Below, one piece after another: positions 15,306 to 22,579 of a DNA stretch of 42,283 bases (position 1 is its first letter; each line of letters begins with the position of its first letter). This DNA is from a virus. The notes beneath the pieces are model-generated. The model did not search any database. It was not told where the DNA came from and saw only the letters and a program-made list of their open reading frames with translations. Location of the stretch: IMG/VR virus record IMGVR_UViG_3300030090_004825, positions 1 through 42,283 of that record; one strand, written 5' to 3'. The position numbers and the translations under genes were made by a program.

Positions 15306-15528
15306 AGTTATTGTTGTTCATCTCTTCTGATAGTTCCTCCACGTTATCTCTGATCCACTTCATCGCTGACTCAGTTAACCTGTCAACGAGTAGGTTTCTG
15401 TGGAGATGGCAGGGGACTATCCCGTACTCAAAGAAAAGCTCATCCAAGCTTTCCGCATCTACTTCTAGTTGAAACAAAATAGGACTGCCATTATCTGAAG
15501 TCTCCTGTTCTGTTAGTGAGGTAGCCAT
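15304..15528 (-). CDS. Hypothetical acidic protein of the ubiquitin-like operon
   Basis: 74 aa, acidic (ELSEEMNNNN at the end), mixed strand and helix (ILFQLEVDAESLDELFFEYG). The ATG at 15528 overlaps the end of the JAB gene by 16 bp, so it is the last gene of the same transcript before the terminator. No family recognised. Confidence 0.6.
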   Translation of the reverse strand: MATSLTEQETSDNGSPILFQLEVDAESLDELFFEYGIVPCHLHRNLLVDRLTESAMKWIRDNVEELSEEMNNNN

Positions 15529-16613
15529 TGCTGGTGTGTTATCTCTTTGTCATAATCAAACTCAGTTTCTGTGTACAAAACGTCATCCTTTTCTAAAGAA
15601 GATATGCAGTCATCCATGTCATAGCACAATTGCTCGAAGTCATGTTCATCAATCTTGTGCTCCTTGATAAGATCGCATAGATCAATAAACAAATCGGCAC
15701 ACGATATCACGTCATACCATTGTGCTATATCAGCACCCATTAGCTCTTGTTCTGCTGCAATCTTTTGTATGTAAGGGAATATCTTCTTAGTCACAGAGTC
15801 ATCAATGTTAACGTAAGTCCTTACGTCTTTGAGTTTTTCTGTAACAGCATTGCTGCTCGGATTGATAACGCTTTTCGTTTTAGTGGCAGCAGGGTGGGTC
15901 GCGTAACCAACCGATCTATTGTAGCTGGATGTCCTGTAAAAGGCAGGCTTCTCCTTGGTCACGTTCTCCTTCCACTTGTCAGGGAAGGGGACATCCTTTG
16001 CAGGCTGACACAATTTCTTCTCAAGCGCATAAGGTATGATCTCGTCATCAAGCAGATCGTTCCACTCTTTTGGATATTCAAACCAAGAATCCAGATCGCA
16101 TTCGTACATCTCCTTGTCAAAGCTAACCCTTGAGTGCAGGTCATACTTAGCTCTATCCATATGGCCCACTGTGATATGTAAGCCATCCTGATTCTCCTCA
16201 TCCTTCTCGTCCGTGCCAGACTGGAAGGCAGAAGTTGAACAGTGGTGGTGCACTGACCCAGCGCAGACACAGTTGCCAAGAAGCGCACGTTGATCATTGA
16301 ACTCATCGCCGCTTATCTCCTTGGTTGTCATGCCTGCTGAGCCATAGCTTTGGGGGAATGCCCAAGCTGACCACTCATCTGTTTCTTCATGGTAGAACAG
16401 GCGCACCTGCACCTCGCTACCATGTTCCTCATAAGACCAGTGAAAGAAACTTAGTATTTGTTGCCAAGTCTCCATACTGATCTTTGCTTTGCCGTTCCAA
16501 TTCATGTACGGCTCACTCTTCTCTACCTCAACAGGAACAGTTCCCGTGAAGTAGTCGTTCTCTATAAGCCTCCAAGGCTTACCCTTCTTGTCTACTTTTA
16601 TTGCATCATTCAT
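15513..16613 (-). CDS. JAB/MPN (JAMM) metallopeptidase-domain protein
   Basis: 366 aa. The JAMM metal site is present: Glu at 62/63 in Y-E-E-H-G, then S120-V-H122-H-H124-C-S-T-S-A-F-Q-S132-G-T-D135, i.e. H-x-H-x7-S-x2-D. It is followed by DEENQDGLHITVGHM as in prokaryotic JAB domains next to E1/E2 genes. JAB enzymes cleave isopeptide bonds or trim the C-terminus of ubiquitin-like proteins; this one may process or remove the beta-grasp protein encoded at 19179-19631. The C-terminal 170 residues are helical and unassigned. The gene follows the 182-aa gene with a 17-bp gap. Confidence 0.85.
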   Translation of the reverse strand: MNDAIKVDKKGKPWRLIENDYFTGTVPVEVEKSEPYMNWNGKAKISMETWQQILSFFHWSYEEHGSEVQVRLFYHEETDEWSAWAFPQSYGSAGMTTKEISGDEFNDQRALLGNCVCAGSVHHHCSTSAFQSGTDEKDEENQDGLHITVGHMDRAKYDLHSRVSFDKEMYECDLDSWFEYPKEWNDLLDDEIIPYALEKKLCQPAKDVPFPDKWKENVTKEKPAFYRTSSYNRSVGYATHPAATKTKSVINPSSNAVTEKLKDVRTYVNIDDSVTKKIFPYIQKIAAEQELMGADIAQWYDVISCADLFIDLCDLIKEHKIDEHDFEQLCYDMDDCISSLEKDDVLYTETEFDYDKEITHQQWLPH

Positions 16614-16630
16614 TTATACACCTCTTTCTT

Positions 16631-17179
16631 TTATTCATCCCAACCCGCAACCTCTGCGATCTCATCTAGATGTTCGCTAATGAAGTCACCTATCCAATTA
16701 TCTGTGCTATCACTGATATCTATCCCTTCAGAGTCAGTCTCTTCAAAATCATAGGGCTCACCATCATCGTAGTCAGATGGGCCGTAGTCATAACAAGACT
16801 CCCTTGCAAGACTCATTAAATGATCACGAACTTCGTCTTCGTTATCGCAATCAGATAGCTCATCGAGCGTAAAGGATACGGATGTGCTATAATGCTGAAC
16901 TCTGTTTATCCTTACTGTCCCATAAGTATCTTCTCTGGCATAGACATCGAAGCTAATTTTTTCATTCACATCAGGAATATTCCTTCTGATCCTTTTGAGC
17001 CTGTCCTCTTTTATATTCGCCAGAATATAATCCTCTATCAGCTTTGGTTCCTTGATCTCATCAGGGACTACCAAGTCTGTGATTCTCCTGACCGCGCCCC
17101 TTGTCATGGGATTGATCGGAGCTCTCCTAACTAGGTCTAACACCTGTCTAGGTAATATATTTTCTATTGTAGTTTTCAT
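16631..17179 (-). CDS. Hypothetical protein in the ubiquitin-like operon
   Basis: 182 aa. The N-terminal 40 residues hold the VRRAPINPMTRGAVRR module shared with the C-terminus of the protein encoded at 14407-15201. The rest is mostly acidic and ends in DNWIGDFISEHLDEIAEVAG. Its ATG overlaps the TGA of the E1 gene as ATGA, so it is translated with it. It may be an adaptor or a target of the system; no known domain was recognised. Confidence 0.7.
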   Translation of the reverse strand: MKTTIENILPRQVLDLVRRAPINPMTRGAVRRITDLVVPDEIKEPKLIEDYILANIKEDRLKRIRRNIPDVNEKISFDVYAREDTYGTVRINRVQHYSTSVSFTLDELSDCDNEDEVRDHLMSLARESCYDYGPSDYDDGEPYDFEETDSEGIDISDSTDNWIGDFISEHLDEIAEVAGWDE

Positions 17180-17880
17180 TCCTTACTTGCCTCAATTAAC
17201 ATTTTAGCTGTGAAGCTGAGCGTCTCGTACTTACTGGTTCGCTCAAGCATTAGAACCTCATCCGTTTCAAAGACATCATCTGCTCTTTCATGATGCCAGA
17301 ACAGATGGGTCATAAGAGAAGCGGCCCATTGATTAGCTAATACCAACTGGGGTGACTCCACCTGCGCATCGCCCGTACAGCCCTCTGCTACAATCGGAGA
17401 CCCTGACTTTACCGTGAGTATCTCAGGGTAATAAACGCGGGGGTCGCAAGGCGTACCTTTCCAGTAGTTGTCGTAGTAGTATGCATCAGCATCCTCGTAC
17501 CCGTTGCCACCTATGATTGACTTAGCACCTGTGTCATCACATATAGACAGAATGTCTGCCCTAGCGGGGTGATTGTCAGCGCAGCCAAAGAAGAAGTCAT
17601 CAGCACTAAACCTCTGAACATCATCCTTGGATAAGTATCGAGGCACAGCATTGATGTTTATCTCTGCATACCCGAAGTTAACTACGCACGCTTCGGCTTT
17701 GTTCAAACCCACCTGATGAGGTGAGTACAACTGTCTGTCGAGATTAGATGTCTCTATCTTATCTCCGTCCCAGATGTTTATATTATAGTCGGCCTTATCA
17801 TGTCCGACATTGAGTAGCTTAACTAAAGCAGGGGCGAGCCATGTGCCAACGCCGCCTGCACCTATTATATGTATGTTCAT
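17176..17880 (-). CDS. E1/ThiF-like adenylating enzyme
   Basis: 234 aa. The nucleotide-binding Rossmann start is I6-G-A-G-G-V-G12, then W-D38-G-D40 binding the ribose, N46-L-D-R-Q50, K61 (K-A-E-A), and C-A-D101-N-H-P-A-R106, all landmarks of the E1/MoeB/ThiF superfamily. Candidate catalytic cysteines are C144 (GTPCDPR) and C167 (EGCTGD). There is no CxxC zinc pair. The enzyme would adenylate the C-terminus of the ubiquitin-like protein and transfer it to the E2-like partner. Length and order resemble PRTRC-type ThiF. ATGA overlaps on both sides show tight coupling to the 155- and 182-aa genes. Confidence 0.88.
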   Translation of the reverse strand: MNIHIIGAGGVGTWLAPALVKLLNVGHDKADYNINIWDGDKIETSNLDRQLYSPHQVGLNKAEACVVNFGYAEININAVPRYLSKDDVQRFSADDFFFGCADNHPARADILSICDDTGAKSIIGGNGYEDADAYYYDNYWKGTPCDPRVYYPEILTVKSGSPIVAEGCTGDAQVESPQLVLANQWAASLMTHLFWHHERADDVFETDEVLMLERTSKYETLSFTAKMLIEASKE

Positions 17881-18344
17881 TCTTCGTCTAATCTTGTGGT
17901 CTGTATTATAACTAACTTACTCTCACCGTTGCGATGCCAACTCCTTCTGATATGATCAAGCTCTTGGTAGAACTCCGAATACCTGCGCTTGCTGGCACGA
18001 TCAGTCACCCTTCCGTTATTTATGAGAACCTGAGTCAACCAATTAGTTCTGTCTTGATATATTCTGGGTATATCTAAGGCCTCAACAACTTCCGCTGTTG
18101 TCATGCCGTCAACCCCGTCATGTATCACCCCGACAATAATTGAATCAATCAACTGTCTCCTTTCATTTGAGCTAAGCCTTGAGTACACCCTTTGAGTTTC
18201 GCTGATTGAATTCAAATTTATATCAGCGAAGTTCAGTTCGTGAGCTTTCATTTCAAACAGCGTTCTAGCTTTTGATGATAGCTGCATTTCAAACTGAGTA
18301 CTGAACAGGTCGAAGCCCTCCATAATTGACTCTACAATTTTCAT
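17877..18344 (-). CDS. Hypothetical helical protein between the E2- and E1-like genes
   Basis: 155 aa, mostly helical, with a winged-helix-like segment at about 78-125 (GMTTAEVVEALDIPRIYQDR; NWLTQVLINNGRV) that could be a DNA- or protein-binding domain. ATGA overlaps join it to both neighbours. In related operons an extra gene often sits between E1 and E2. No family assigned. Confidence 0.65.
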   Translation of the reverse strand: MKIVESIMEGFDLFSTQFEMQLSSKARTLFEMKAHELNFADINLNSISETQRVYSRLSSNERRQLIDSIIVGVIHDGVDGMTTAEVVEALDIPRIYQDRTNWLTQVLINNGRVTDRASKRRYSEFYQELDHIRRSWHRNGESKLVIIQTTRLDEE

Positions 18345-19114
18345 ATAGCTAAGTCCTCGATGTAAGAAGCACTGAAGTATTCCAGTATGTCAGAGAGTTG
18401 ACCCTTGGGTTCAAGTTGTTCGTTGGTGTCTGCATGAAACCTGAATAACTTTGATGACTTGTCACCAATGTCGTCAGAAAGGTCAGCGTTCCAAGGCGTG
18501 GAATAAAACAGATCAATGTTTTCGTTGACAGTATCTAACACTGTTCCCGACATTATGTATGCTTCGCCAAAGCATATCTTGCTGTCGTTGTATACATTAC
18601 CAACTGGTAGCCTGAAGTCTCCCTCAGTATCTCTAATCCTTGCATGAAGGTAACTGTTACGCACGACTGGAACTGGGTTGTCGGGCTCAGCCCTTAACTC
18701 GAACGTGATGTATACACGCAGTGCATCTTGTGGCTTCCACTTTAAGTCAAACGTAAGCGCACTTGAGTTACCTGCTGCATTGTTGAAGCTAGGATACAAC
18801 CACTTCTCGTCTCCCTCTTCAGCAACTGCATAACTTGTGTTGAAGTTTAGATACTTCAGCCGAGTTGTCACATAATACCAAGTGTATCCGTTTTGATCTG
18901 TCTTAACGGACATACTTTGCAACATGTTAGTTTCTCCGGGGCATTCAATAGATGATAGGAAAGGAATCTTGAAACTCCTTGTCGAAGCAATCTTATCAAT
19001 AGCTTTGGAGCAATCGCCCAATGGTCGCAGGCTCAGGTCAATTCCGTAAGCCCCGTCATTGGTGAACATAATAGCACCTGAATTAAGTGCTCTTTCTAGA
19101 TTGTGTACTGGCAT
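18341..19114 (-). CDS. E2-like (PRTRC-B/Prok-E2-type) protein
   Basis: 257 aa. A beta-rich core (about 75-160, YYVTTRLKYLNF, LRVYITFELRA) is followed by LPVGNVYNDSKI and C181-F-G, the P-x-x-N-V-x-x-x-x-x-I-C-x-G arrangement around the active-site Cys of prokaryotic E2-like PRTRC-B proteins. C181 would carry the activated ubiquitin-like protein as a thioester. The ending is acidic and aromatic. It is the first gene after the terminator that follows the ubiquitin-like gene and overlaps the next gene by ATGA. E2 assignment is by motif and context; structure prediction would settle it. Confidence 0.7.
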   Translation of the reverse strand: MPVHNLERALNSGAIMFTNDGAYGIDLSLRPLGDCSKAIDKIASTRSFKIPFLSSIECPGETNMLQSMSVKTDQNGYTWYYVTTRLKYLNFNTSYAVAEEGDEKWLYPSFNNAAGNSSALTFDLKWKPQDALRVYITFELRAEPDNPVPVVRNSYLHARIRDTEGDFRLPVGNVYNDSKICFGEAYIMSGTVLDTVNENIDLFYSTPWNADLSDDIGDKSSKLFRFHADTNEQLEPKGQLSDILEYFSASYIEDLAI

Positions 19115-19124
19115 AATATTTTAA

Positions 19125-19153
19125 GAAAAAACCCCCCTCGTTATGAGGGGGGT
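19125..19153 (-). terminator. Intrinsic terminator between the ubiquitin-like and E2-like genes
   Basis: ACCCCCCTC (19131-19139) and GAGGGGGGT (19145-19153) form a 9-bp perfect stem with a 5-nt loop; on the minus strand the second arm is followed by TTTTTT. It would make the small beta-grasp gene more abundant than the enzymes downstream, which suits a system that needs many copies of the modifier. Confidence 0.85.
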
Positions 19154-19178
19154 TAACTGTTCTGCTTTTTACAATCCT

Positions 19179-19631
19179 TTAGACAGCCTTGCTGTTGGCT
19201 GAGTTCTCGACGGTGATAATGTCACCATCCCGCACGGTGATGCTCATGTCCTGATCAGCACCGTTGATTGTTGCTCGCACGTTACTCCCGAACTTGAGAG
19301 CAGGGCGTGCCTCATTGAGCGCGTCCCCGATTGTCGAGCCTGCTTCTACCTCTAGGGTAGCTGTCCGTGACAAACCATAGCGGACTGTCACCGTTACCAA
19401 CTCATCGCTGGCCTTCTCCATGCACAACGGCTCCAGCTTGATAACATCACCATCGGAAACGGTGTTGCTATTCTCAAGCGCAGATGCGTTTGCAATCGCG
19501 CGGTACTGTCCGCTACCCAGCTTGAGCGCCGAGCGCACCTCGTCGATCAATTGACCGACAGTTGTACCTTCTTCTACCTCGGTGGTTACTGAGCGTACCA
19601 CCCCATACTTTACTGTTACGTTGATTAACAT
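19179..19631 (-). CDS. Tandem beta-grasp ubiquitin-like protein
   Basis: 150 aa from the ATG at 19631; the frame extends to 19667 but the domain starts at this Met. Two clearly homologous beta-grasp repeats lie at 2-68 and 78-142: VTVKYG...TEVEEGTTVGQLIDEV...SDGDVIKLEP and VTVRYG...LEVEAGSTIGDALNEA...RDGDIITVE. The G-x-T-V/I-G-D/Q and D-G-D-x-I signatures are those of ThiS/MoaD/ubiquitin-like proteins. The C-terminus is ENSANSKAV, without a Gly-Gly end, so activation would need trimming or a different chemistry. Situated before the E2-, E1- and JAB-like genes, it is the likely modifier of the system. Confidence 0.8.
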   Translation of the reverse strand: MLINVTVKYGVVRSVTTEVEEGTTVGQLIDEVRSALKLGSGQYRAIANASALENSNTVSDGDVIKLEPLCMEKASDELVTVTVRYGLSRTATLEVEAGSTIGDALNEARPALKFGSNVRATINGADQDMSITVRDGDIITVENSANSKAV

Positions 19632-19708
19632 ATGTTTTGTTATGAATGATTCCCGAATTGAAACCATCCAATTCTACACCCCAATTAAGGGGTGCAGAGT
19701 TGGGTGTT

Positions 19709-19933
19709 CTACTTATCATCATCCAACCTAACAAAAGTAAGGGTGCACCTAGCTAATAATTCAGGTGTCCACCCTTGCCTCTCGATCCTCTTGTGTACGC
19801 TTGGCTCATTGTATAGTTCACGCAACGAGTCAAGAGTCCTGTCTATACCCTTGTCGCAAGACAGAATCCTACGCACCCTGATATATGTTTTCTTTGTCAG
19901 GATGTTCCCAAGCTTATTCTTTTCTTTAGGCAT
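19709..19933 (-). CDS. Hypothetical 74-aa basic protein
   Basis: 74 aa, basic and helical (LTKKTYIRVRRILSCDKGID), ending CTLTFVRLDDDK. No domain recognised. It is the gene just upstream of the ubiquitin-like gene and overlaps the end of a 44-aa frame. Confidence 0.55.
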   Translation of the reverse strand: MPKEKNKLGNILTKKTYIRVRRILSCDKGIDRTLDSLRELYNEPSVHKRIERQGWTPELLARCTLTFVRLDDDK

Positions 19934-20031
19934 AGTCTTTCCTTCTCAGATAACTGTTTTAACTTTCTATCATCCAACATCTTTCTCAATGTCAGTGTTA
20001 CTTTCCTTGGTTTATGTTTACTATTATCCAT
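19897..20031 (-). CDS. Possible 44-aa basic protein
   Basis: 44 aa, very basic (KHKPRKVTLTLRKMLDDRKL; KEKERLCLKKRI-like tail). ATG at 20031 lies 18 bp after the terminator at about 20046-20088, the stop lies within the next gene (37 bp overlap). Supported by position and composition only. Confidence 0.4.
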   Translation of the reverse strand: MDNSKHKPRKVTLTLRKMLDDRKLKQLSEKERLCLKKRISLGTS

Positions 20032-20045
20032 TTCTATATACGGGA

Positions 20046-20088
20046 TTAAAAAGAAAAGCCCCGTGTCTCAGGAGGAAACCACGGGGCT
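20046..20088 (-). terminator. Intrinsic terminator
   Basis: AGCCCCGTG (20057-20065) and CACGGGGCT (20080-20088) form a 9-bp stem with a 14-nt loop; on the minus strand it is followed by TTTTCTTTTT. It closes the transcript coming from the right, including the hairpin region 20088-20202. Confidence 0.85.
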
Positions 20089-20202
20089 GCACGTTCTAGG
20101 TGCACCTGTCTACCACTCAGCAGACAGGAAATAATCGGCACACTGGCGGCGCAAAAGGAAAACAAATCCTAGCACATCTTAATAGTGCTACTACCAGAGT
20201 GC
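20088..20202 (-). ncRNA. Hairpin-rich 114-bp gap, small RNA or 3'-UTR candidate
   Basis: No gene is visible. Consecutive stems: CCTGTCT 20105-20111 with AGACAGG 20122-20128 (7 bp), TGCAC 20088-20092 with GTGCA 20100-20104 (5 bp, 7-nt loop), and further right AGCAC...GTGCT (about 20171-20189). They are followed at once by the terminator at 20046-20088. Stem-stem-terminator is the shape of a small RNA or a structured 3'-UTR. A tRNA was considered and rejected. Confidence 0.45.
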
Positions 20203-20472
20203 CTAAAGCTTCTTGTAAATCTTTTGGATTTGTTCGTTTGACAAAGTAGTTTTTATGAATCTCTCGTCATAAGTCACAGGGCCGCACTCCCTGCACTCAC
20301 CCTCTATATGTCCAGAAATATAATTTATTGGCTCGTCTGGTGTGTAGTAATCACTCCAGTCATTTTCATTATTTTTATTGTATTCCTGCTCTGTCAAAAT
20401 AATAAGAGGGCAACTGCAATACGGCCTGCTTATCCATATGTTCCTAATAAATGTGGGATGTTTATGTCTCAT
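20203..20472 (-). CDS. Hypothetical Cys-containing protein
   Basis: 89 aa. Two small Cys clusters, Y-C-S-C (18-21) and E-C-R-E-C (60-64), could form a zinc site. The rest is polar and acidic with a basic end. No family recognised. ATGA overlap with the upstream gene. Confidence 0.6.
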   Translation of the reverse strand: MRHKHPTFIRNIWISRPYCSCPLIILTEQEYNKNNENDWSDYYTPDEPINYISGHIEGECRECGPVTYDERFIKTTLSNEQIQKIYKKL

Positions 20473-20735
20473 ATCTTTACTGGTTCTGCATATATAATTT
20501 TCTTCACCTCGATCTGAGGTATGCCTACTTCTTTGTTCTCACCTATCTTTGGCTCGCTCCCCATGATTGCGTATAGCATTTCATCGGTAGTCCTGTCGGT
20601 GTTCACCCACATAGGTGCAACTTCTATTAAACTAAACCCTGTCAGTGACTGGGTTACTGCCCCTTGTAGCTTGGCTATACCAAACTTATAACCTGCACCG
20701 TTCAGGTGTATACTGTTCTGTTCAAACGGATTCAT
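20469..20735 (-). CDS. Hypothetical protein
   Basis: 88 aa from the ATG at 20735, four bases after the upstream stop; a longer frame to 20828 would overlap the previous gene by 89 bp. Contains GAGYKFGIAKLQGAV and the repeated use of small residues typical of beta-rich phage proteins. No domain recognised. Confidence 0.55.
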   Translation of the reverse strand: MNPFEQNSIHLNGAGYKFGIAKLQGAVTQSLTGFSLIEVAPMWVNTDRTTDEMLYAIMGSEPKIGENKEVGIPQIEVKKIIYAEPVKI

Positions 20736-20739
20736 ATTA

Positions 20740-21171
20740 TTAGTAGCTTTCAATGTGAACGTCAGTGCCGAAGGACATCCGAGAGTCGTTGAACTGAAGT
20801 AATAAGTCGTTGACCCGATAGATGACATGATTGTCAGCGTGTGTTCTGTTAAGACTGAGAGACTCAGAGCCTTTGAATTTCATTCTGAATCTAAGAGCCA
20901 TTAGGTATTTATTGTGAATCTCTCTTTTGAAATCAGATATAATAACAGGATCAGTTGTGTGCCTTATGTCCGTTTGTAAGTTCCTTGTCTTCTGGTTGGA
21001 ATCATGAACGTACACGATAGCTGATCTGTATGGGTAGTGTTCAAGTGAGTCTATTACAGTAGTAGGTTTTATCCAGTGATGGATGTATTCTATTACGTGA
21101 TTCGCCATTGTTTTTGGTTCTTTTAACCAAGCCCAAGGACATTCTGGGTTTTTAAAGTTATGTATTGCCAT
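20740..21171 (-). CDS. Hypothetical protein
   Basis: 143 aa, rich in His, Trp and aromatic residues (CPWAWLKEPKTMANHVIEYI), later HNKYLMALRFRMKFKG. No catalytic motif recognised. The upstream gene ends four bases before the ATG at 21171. Confidence 0.55.
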   Translation of the reverse strand: MAIHNFKNPECPWAWLKEPKTMANHVIEYIHHWIKPTTVIDSLEHYPYRSAIVYVHDSNQKTRNLQTDIRHTTDPVIISDFKREIHNKYLMALRFRMKFKGSESLSLNRTHADNHVIYRVNDLLLQFNDSRMSFGTDVHIESY

Positions 21172-21174
21172 TGA

Positions 21175-22020
21175 TTATATTTTGTAAGGAGTTGCTGCCT
21201 CCCATTTCTTTTTACATTCCTTCATGTCCATACCTGCGAGCTCTCCGCTTATCTCACTTATATCTATAGGGTCGCACCTCTCATGTCTCTGTAAGTAACG
21301 GATCGCATAGTGCAACTCATGCGGGGCTGCAAGAATACCCATCTTTCTGCCTTTCTTAAGAGGCCTTCTCGCAAAGTGTTCCATTTCTCCAAGTGACTCT
21401 AAGTCTTCTTCATGCAGCAAAGCCTCCATGATGGGCATACTTACATTACCACAAATATCCGCTGCCTTATAGAGAGGCTTGGGGTTTTCCTCCTTGTACT
21501 CCTTACGCCACTTAAGGAACTCGTCATGCCTTTCGTGTAAGTTATCAAACAAAATATCAAAGTAATCATCATTGAACTTTTCTTTTGCCTCCTTATGTCT
21601 CTGATCCTCCCATACGACCAACTCTTTAGGCCTATAAAAAAGATGGGTGAACCCCTTCTGCATTGCTGTCAGCAATCCAACCTCATCATACGATTTCTCC
21701 CACTTGTCGTTCGTCCTGTCCTCCCAATCGAATTCCCAATCTCCTTTCTCGTAACCTGATACGAAAATAGCTGGAAGCCCATATAACTCTACCTCCTGCA
21801 ATCCATTTTTATACAGTCCATTCAGACATATGAAATCGGGCGGCTGAAATTCCCATCCATTAAATGACATCATCTTCTGAACCCAATCTTCAGCCGATCT
21901 ATGTGCCCAACTCCAAGATGGTCTATACCAATCGGTACTCCCATCTGATTTAACTTCAACCTCTTCTTCAAACGGGTCTATTTTGTTTCTAGGGTCTGCA
22001 TATGCTATTGCTTGTATCAT
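21175..22020 (-). CDS. Hypothetical acidic Trp-rich protein
   Basis: 281 aa from the ATG at 22020, which overlaps the TGA of the upstream gene as ATGA. Acidic and aromatic (DWYRPSWSWAHRSAEDW; WEFDWEDRTNDKWEK), with a helical C-terminal third. HELHYAIRYLQRHERCD resembles a metal-binding loop but does not define a family. Function unknown. Confidence 0.6.
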   Translation of the reverse strand: MIQAIAYADPRNKIDPFEEEVEVKSDGSTDWYRPSWSWAHRSAEDWVQKMMSFNGWEFQPPDFICLNGLYKNGLQEVELYGLPAIFVSGYEKGDWEFDWEDRTNDKWEKSYDEVGLLTAMQKGFTHLFYRPKELVVWEDQRHKEAKEKFNDDYFDILFDNLHERHDEFLKWRKEYKEENPKPLYKAADICGNVSMPIMEALLHEEDLESLGEMEHFARRPLKKGRKMGILAAPHELHYAIRYLQRHERCDPIDISEISGELAGMDMKECKKKWEAATPYKI

Positions 22021-22166
22021 TTGCTTAGCTCCTTCCATATTTTCTTAAAGGCTATCTCGCCTTCCTTCATTGTCGCAGGTCTGTCACCAATTATATTAGT
22101 GAATACTCTCTGCCCATTGTCCTTCTCTACCTTGAGCTTTCTCAAGGTCTTTCTCTTTCTTCTCAT
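22017..22166 (-). CDS. Small basic protein
   Basis: 49 aa from the ATG at 22166, chosen because it overlaps the TGA of the upstream 40-aa frame as ATGA. Lys/Arg-rich start (MRRKRKTLRKLKVEK), then QRVFTNIIGDRPAT and a helical end. Probably nucleic-acid binding by charge. No family recognised. Confidence 0.5.
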   Translation of the reverse strand: MRRKRKTLRKLKVEKDNGQRVFTNIIGDRPATMKEGEIAFKKIWKELSK

Positions 22167-22285
22167 AACATATCCTTTATTATATCTATGATGTCCTCGC
22201 CGCCCACATATAAGAACCATGCGAACGGCACAAAAAAGGCCGAGAAGATTAACCCCTCGGCCACGCCCCGAACTATATCTTTCAT
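22163..22285 (-). CDS. Possible 40-aa membrane protein
   Basis: 40 aa with one hydrophobic helix (GLIFSAFFVPFAWFLYVGG). It starts two bases after the previous stop and ends in an ATGA overlap, so it fits the operon perfectly. However, a terminator-like hairpin with a T tract lies inside it (22231-22262), so it would be expressed only by read-through. Low confidence. Confidence 0.35.
   Translation of the reverse strand: MKDIVRGVAEGLIFSAFFVPFAWFLYVGGEDIIDIIKDML
22231..22262 (-). terminator. Intrinsic terminator
   Basis: On the minus strand GGCCGAG and CTCGGCC form a perfect 7-bp stem with an 11-nt loop and are followed by TTTTTT. It lies just after the 22287-22577 gene, where it would separate that transcript from the genes to the left. 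Confidence 0.8.
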
Positions 22286-22286
22286 G

Positions 22287-22577
22287 TTACTTGCTGTTCA
22301 GCTTTAAGTCTTTTTCAGCAAAACTTTCCACTTTTGTTTGTCTCATGCCAAACATATACCAGTGAGGAGTCAAGGTTCTCATGTCACCCTCTACTCCATC
22401 ACACCATTGGTGCTTATCCATAGCGTGCATCGCCGCTGCTGCTCCCATCAGAAAGTCAAAAGGTCTCTCTGACTTTTCGTCATTTTCTAGGTCTTCAAAC
22501 CTAGCCTGCATCATGACTACCACTTCTGTTCTTATTTTAGATAGTAGTGCCTTCTGCTCCTCGCTTAGCTCTTTCAT
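22287..22577 (-). CDS. Hypothetical helical protein
   Basis: 96 aa, helical, with an Ala-rich central helix (FDFLMGAAAAMHAMDKHQW). No family recognised. It follows the 148-aa gene with a 2-bp gap and is probably in the same transcript. Confidence 0.6.
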   Translation of the reverse strand: MKELSEEQKALLSKIRTEVVVMMQARFEDLENDEKSERPFDFLMGAAAAMHAMDKHQWCDGVEGDMRTLTPHWYMFGMRQTKVESFAEKDLKLNSK

Positions 22578-22579
22578 AA

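Noticed and set aside
15513-19631. A bacterial plasmid PRTRC module with RadC and ParB
   Set aside because: No RadC and no ParB in this operon; the flanking genes are clearly phage genes. Only the E1/E2/JAB/beta-grasp core is shared.
20088-20135. tRNA-like segment (TGCAC-CTAGAAC-GTGCA arm and GCTGAGTGGTAGAC)
   Set aside because: An anticodon-like arm is present but no acceptor stem or T-arm with GTTCRA fits; the stems are simpler as hairpins before the terminator.
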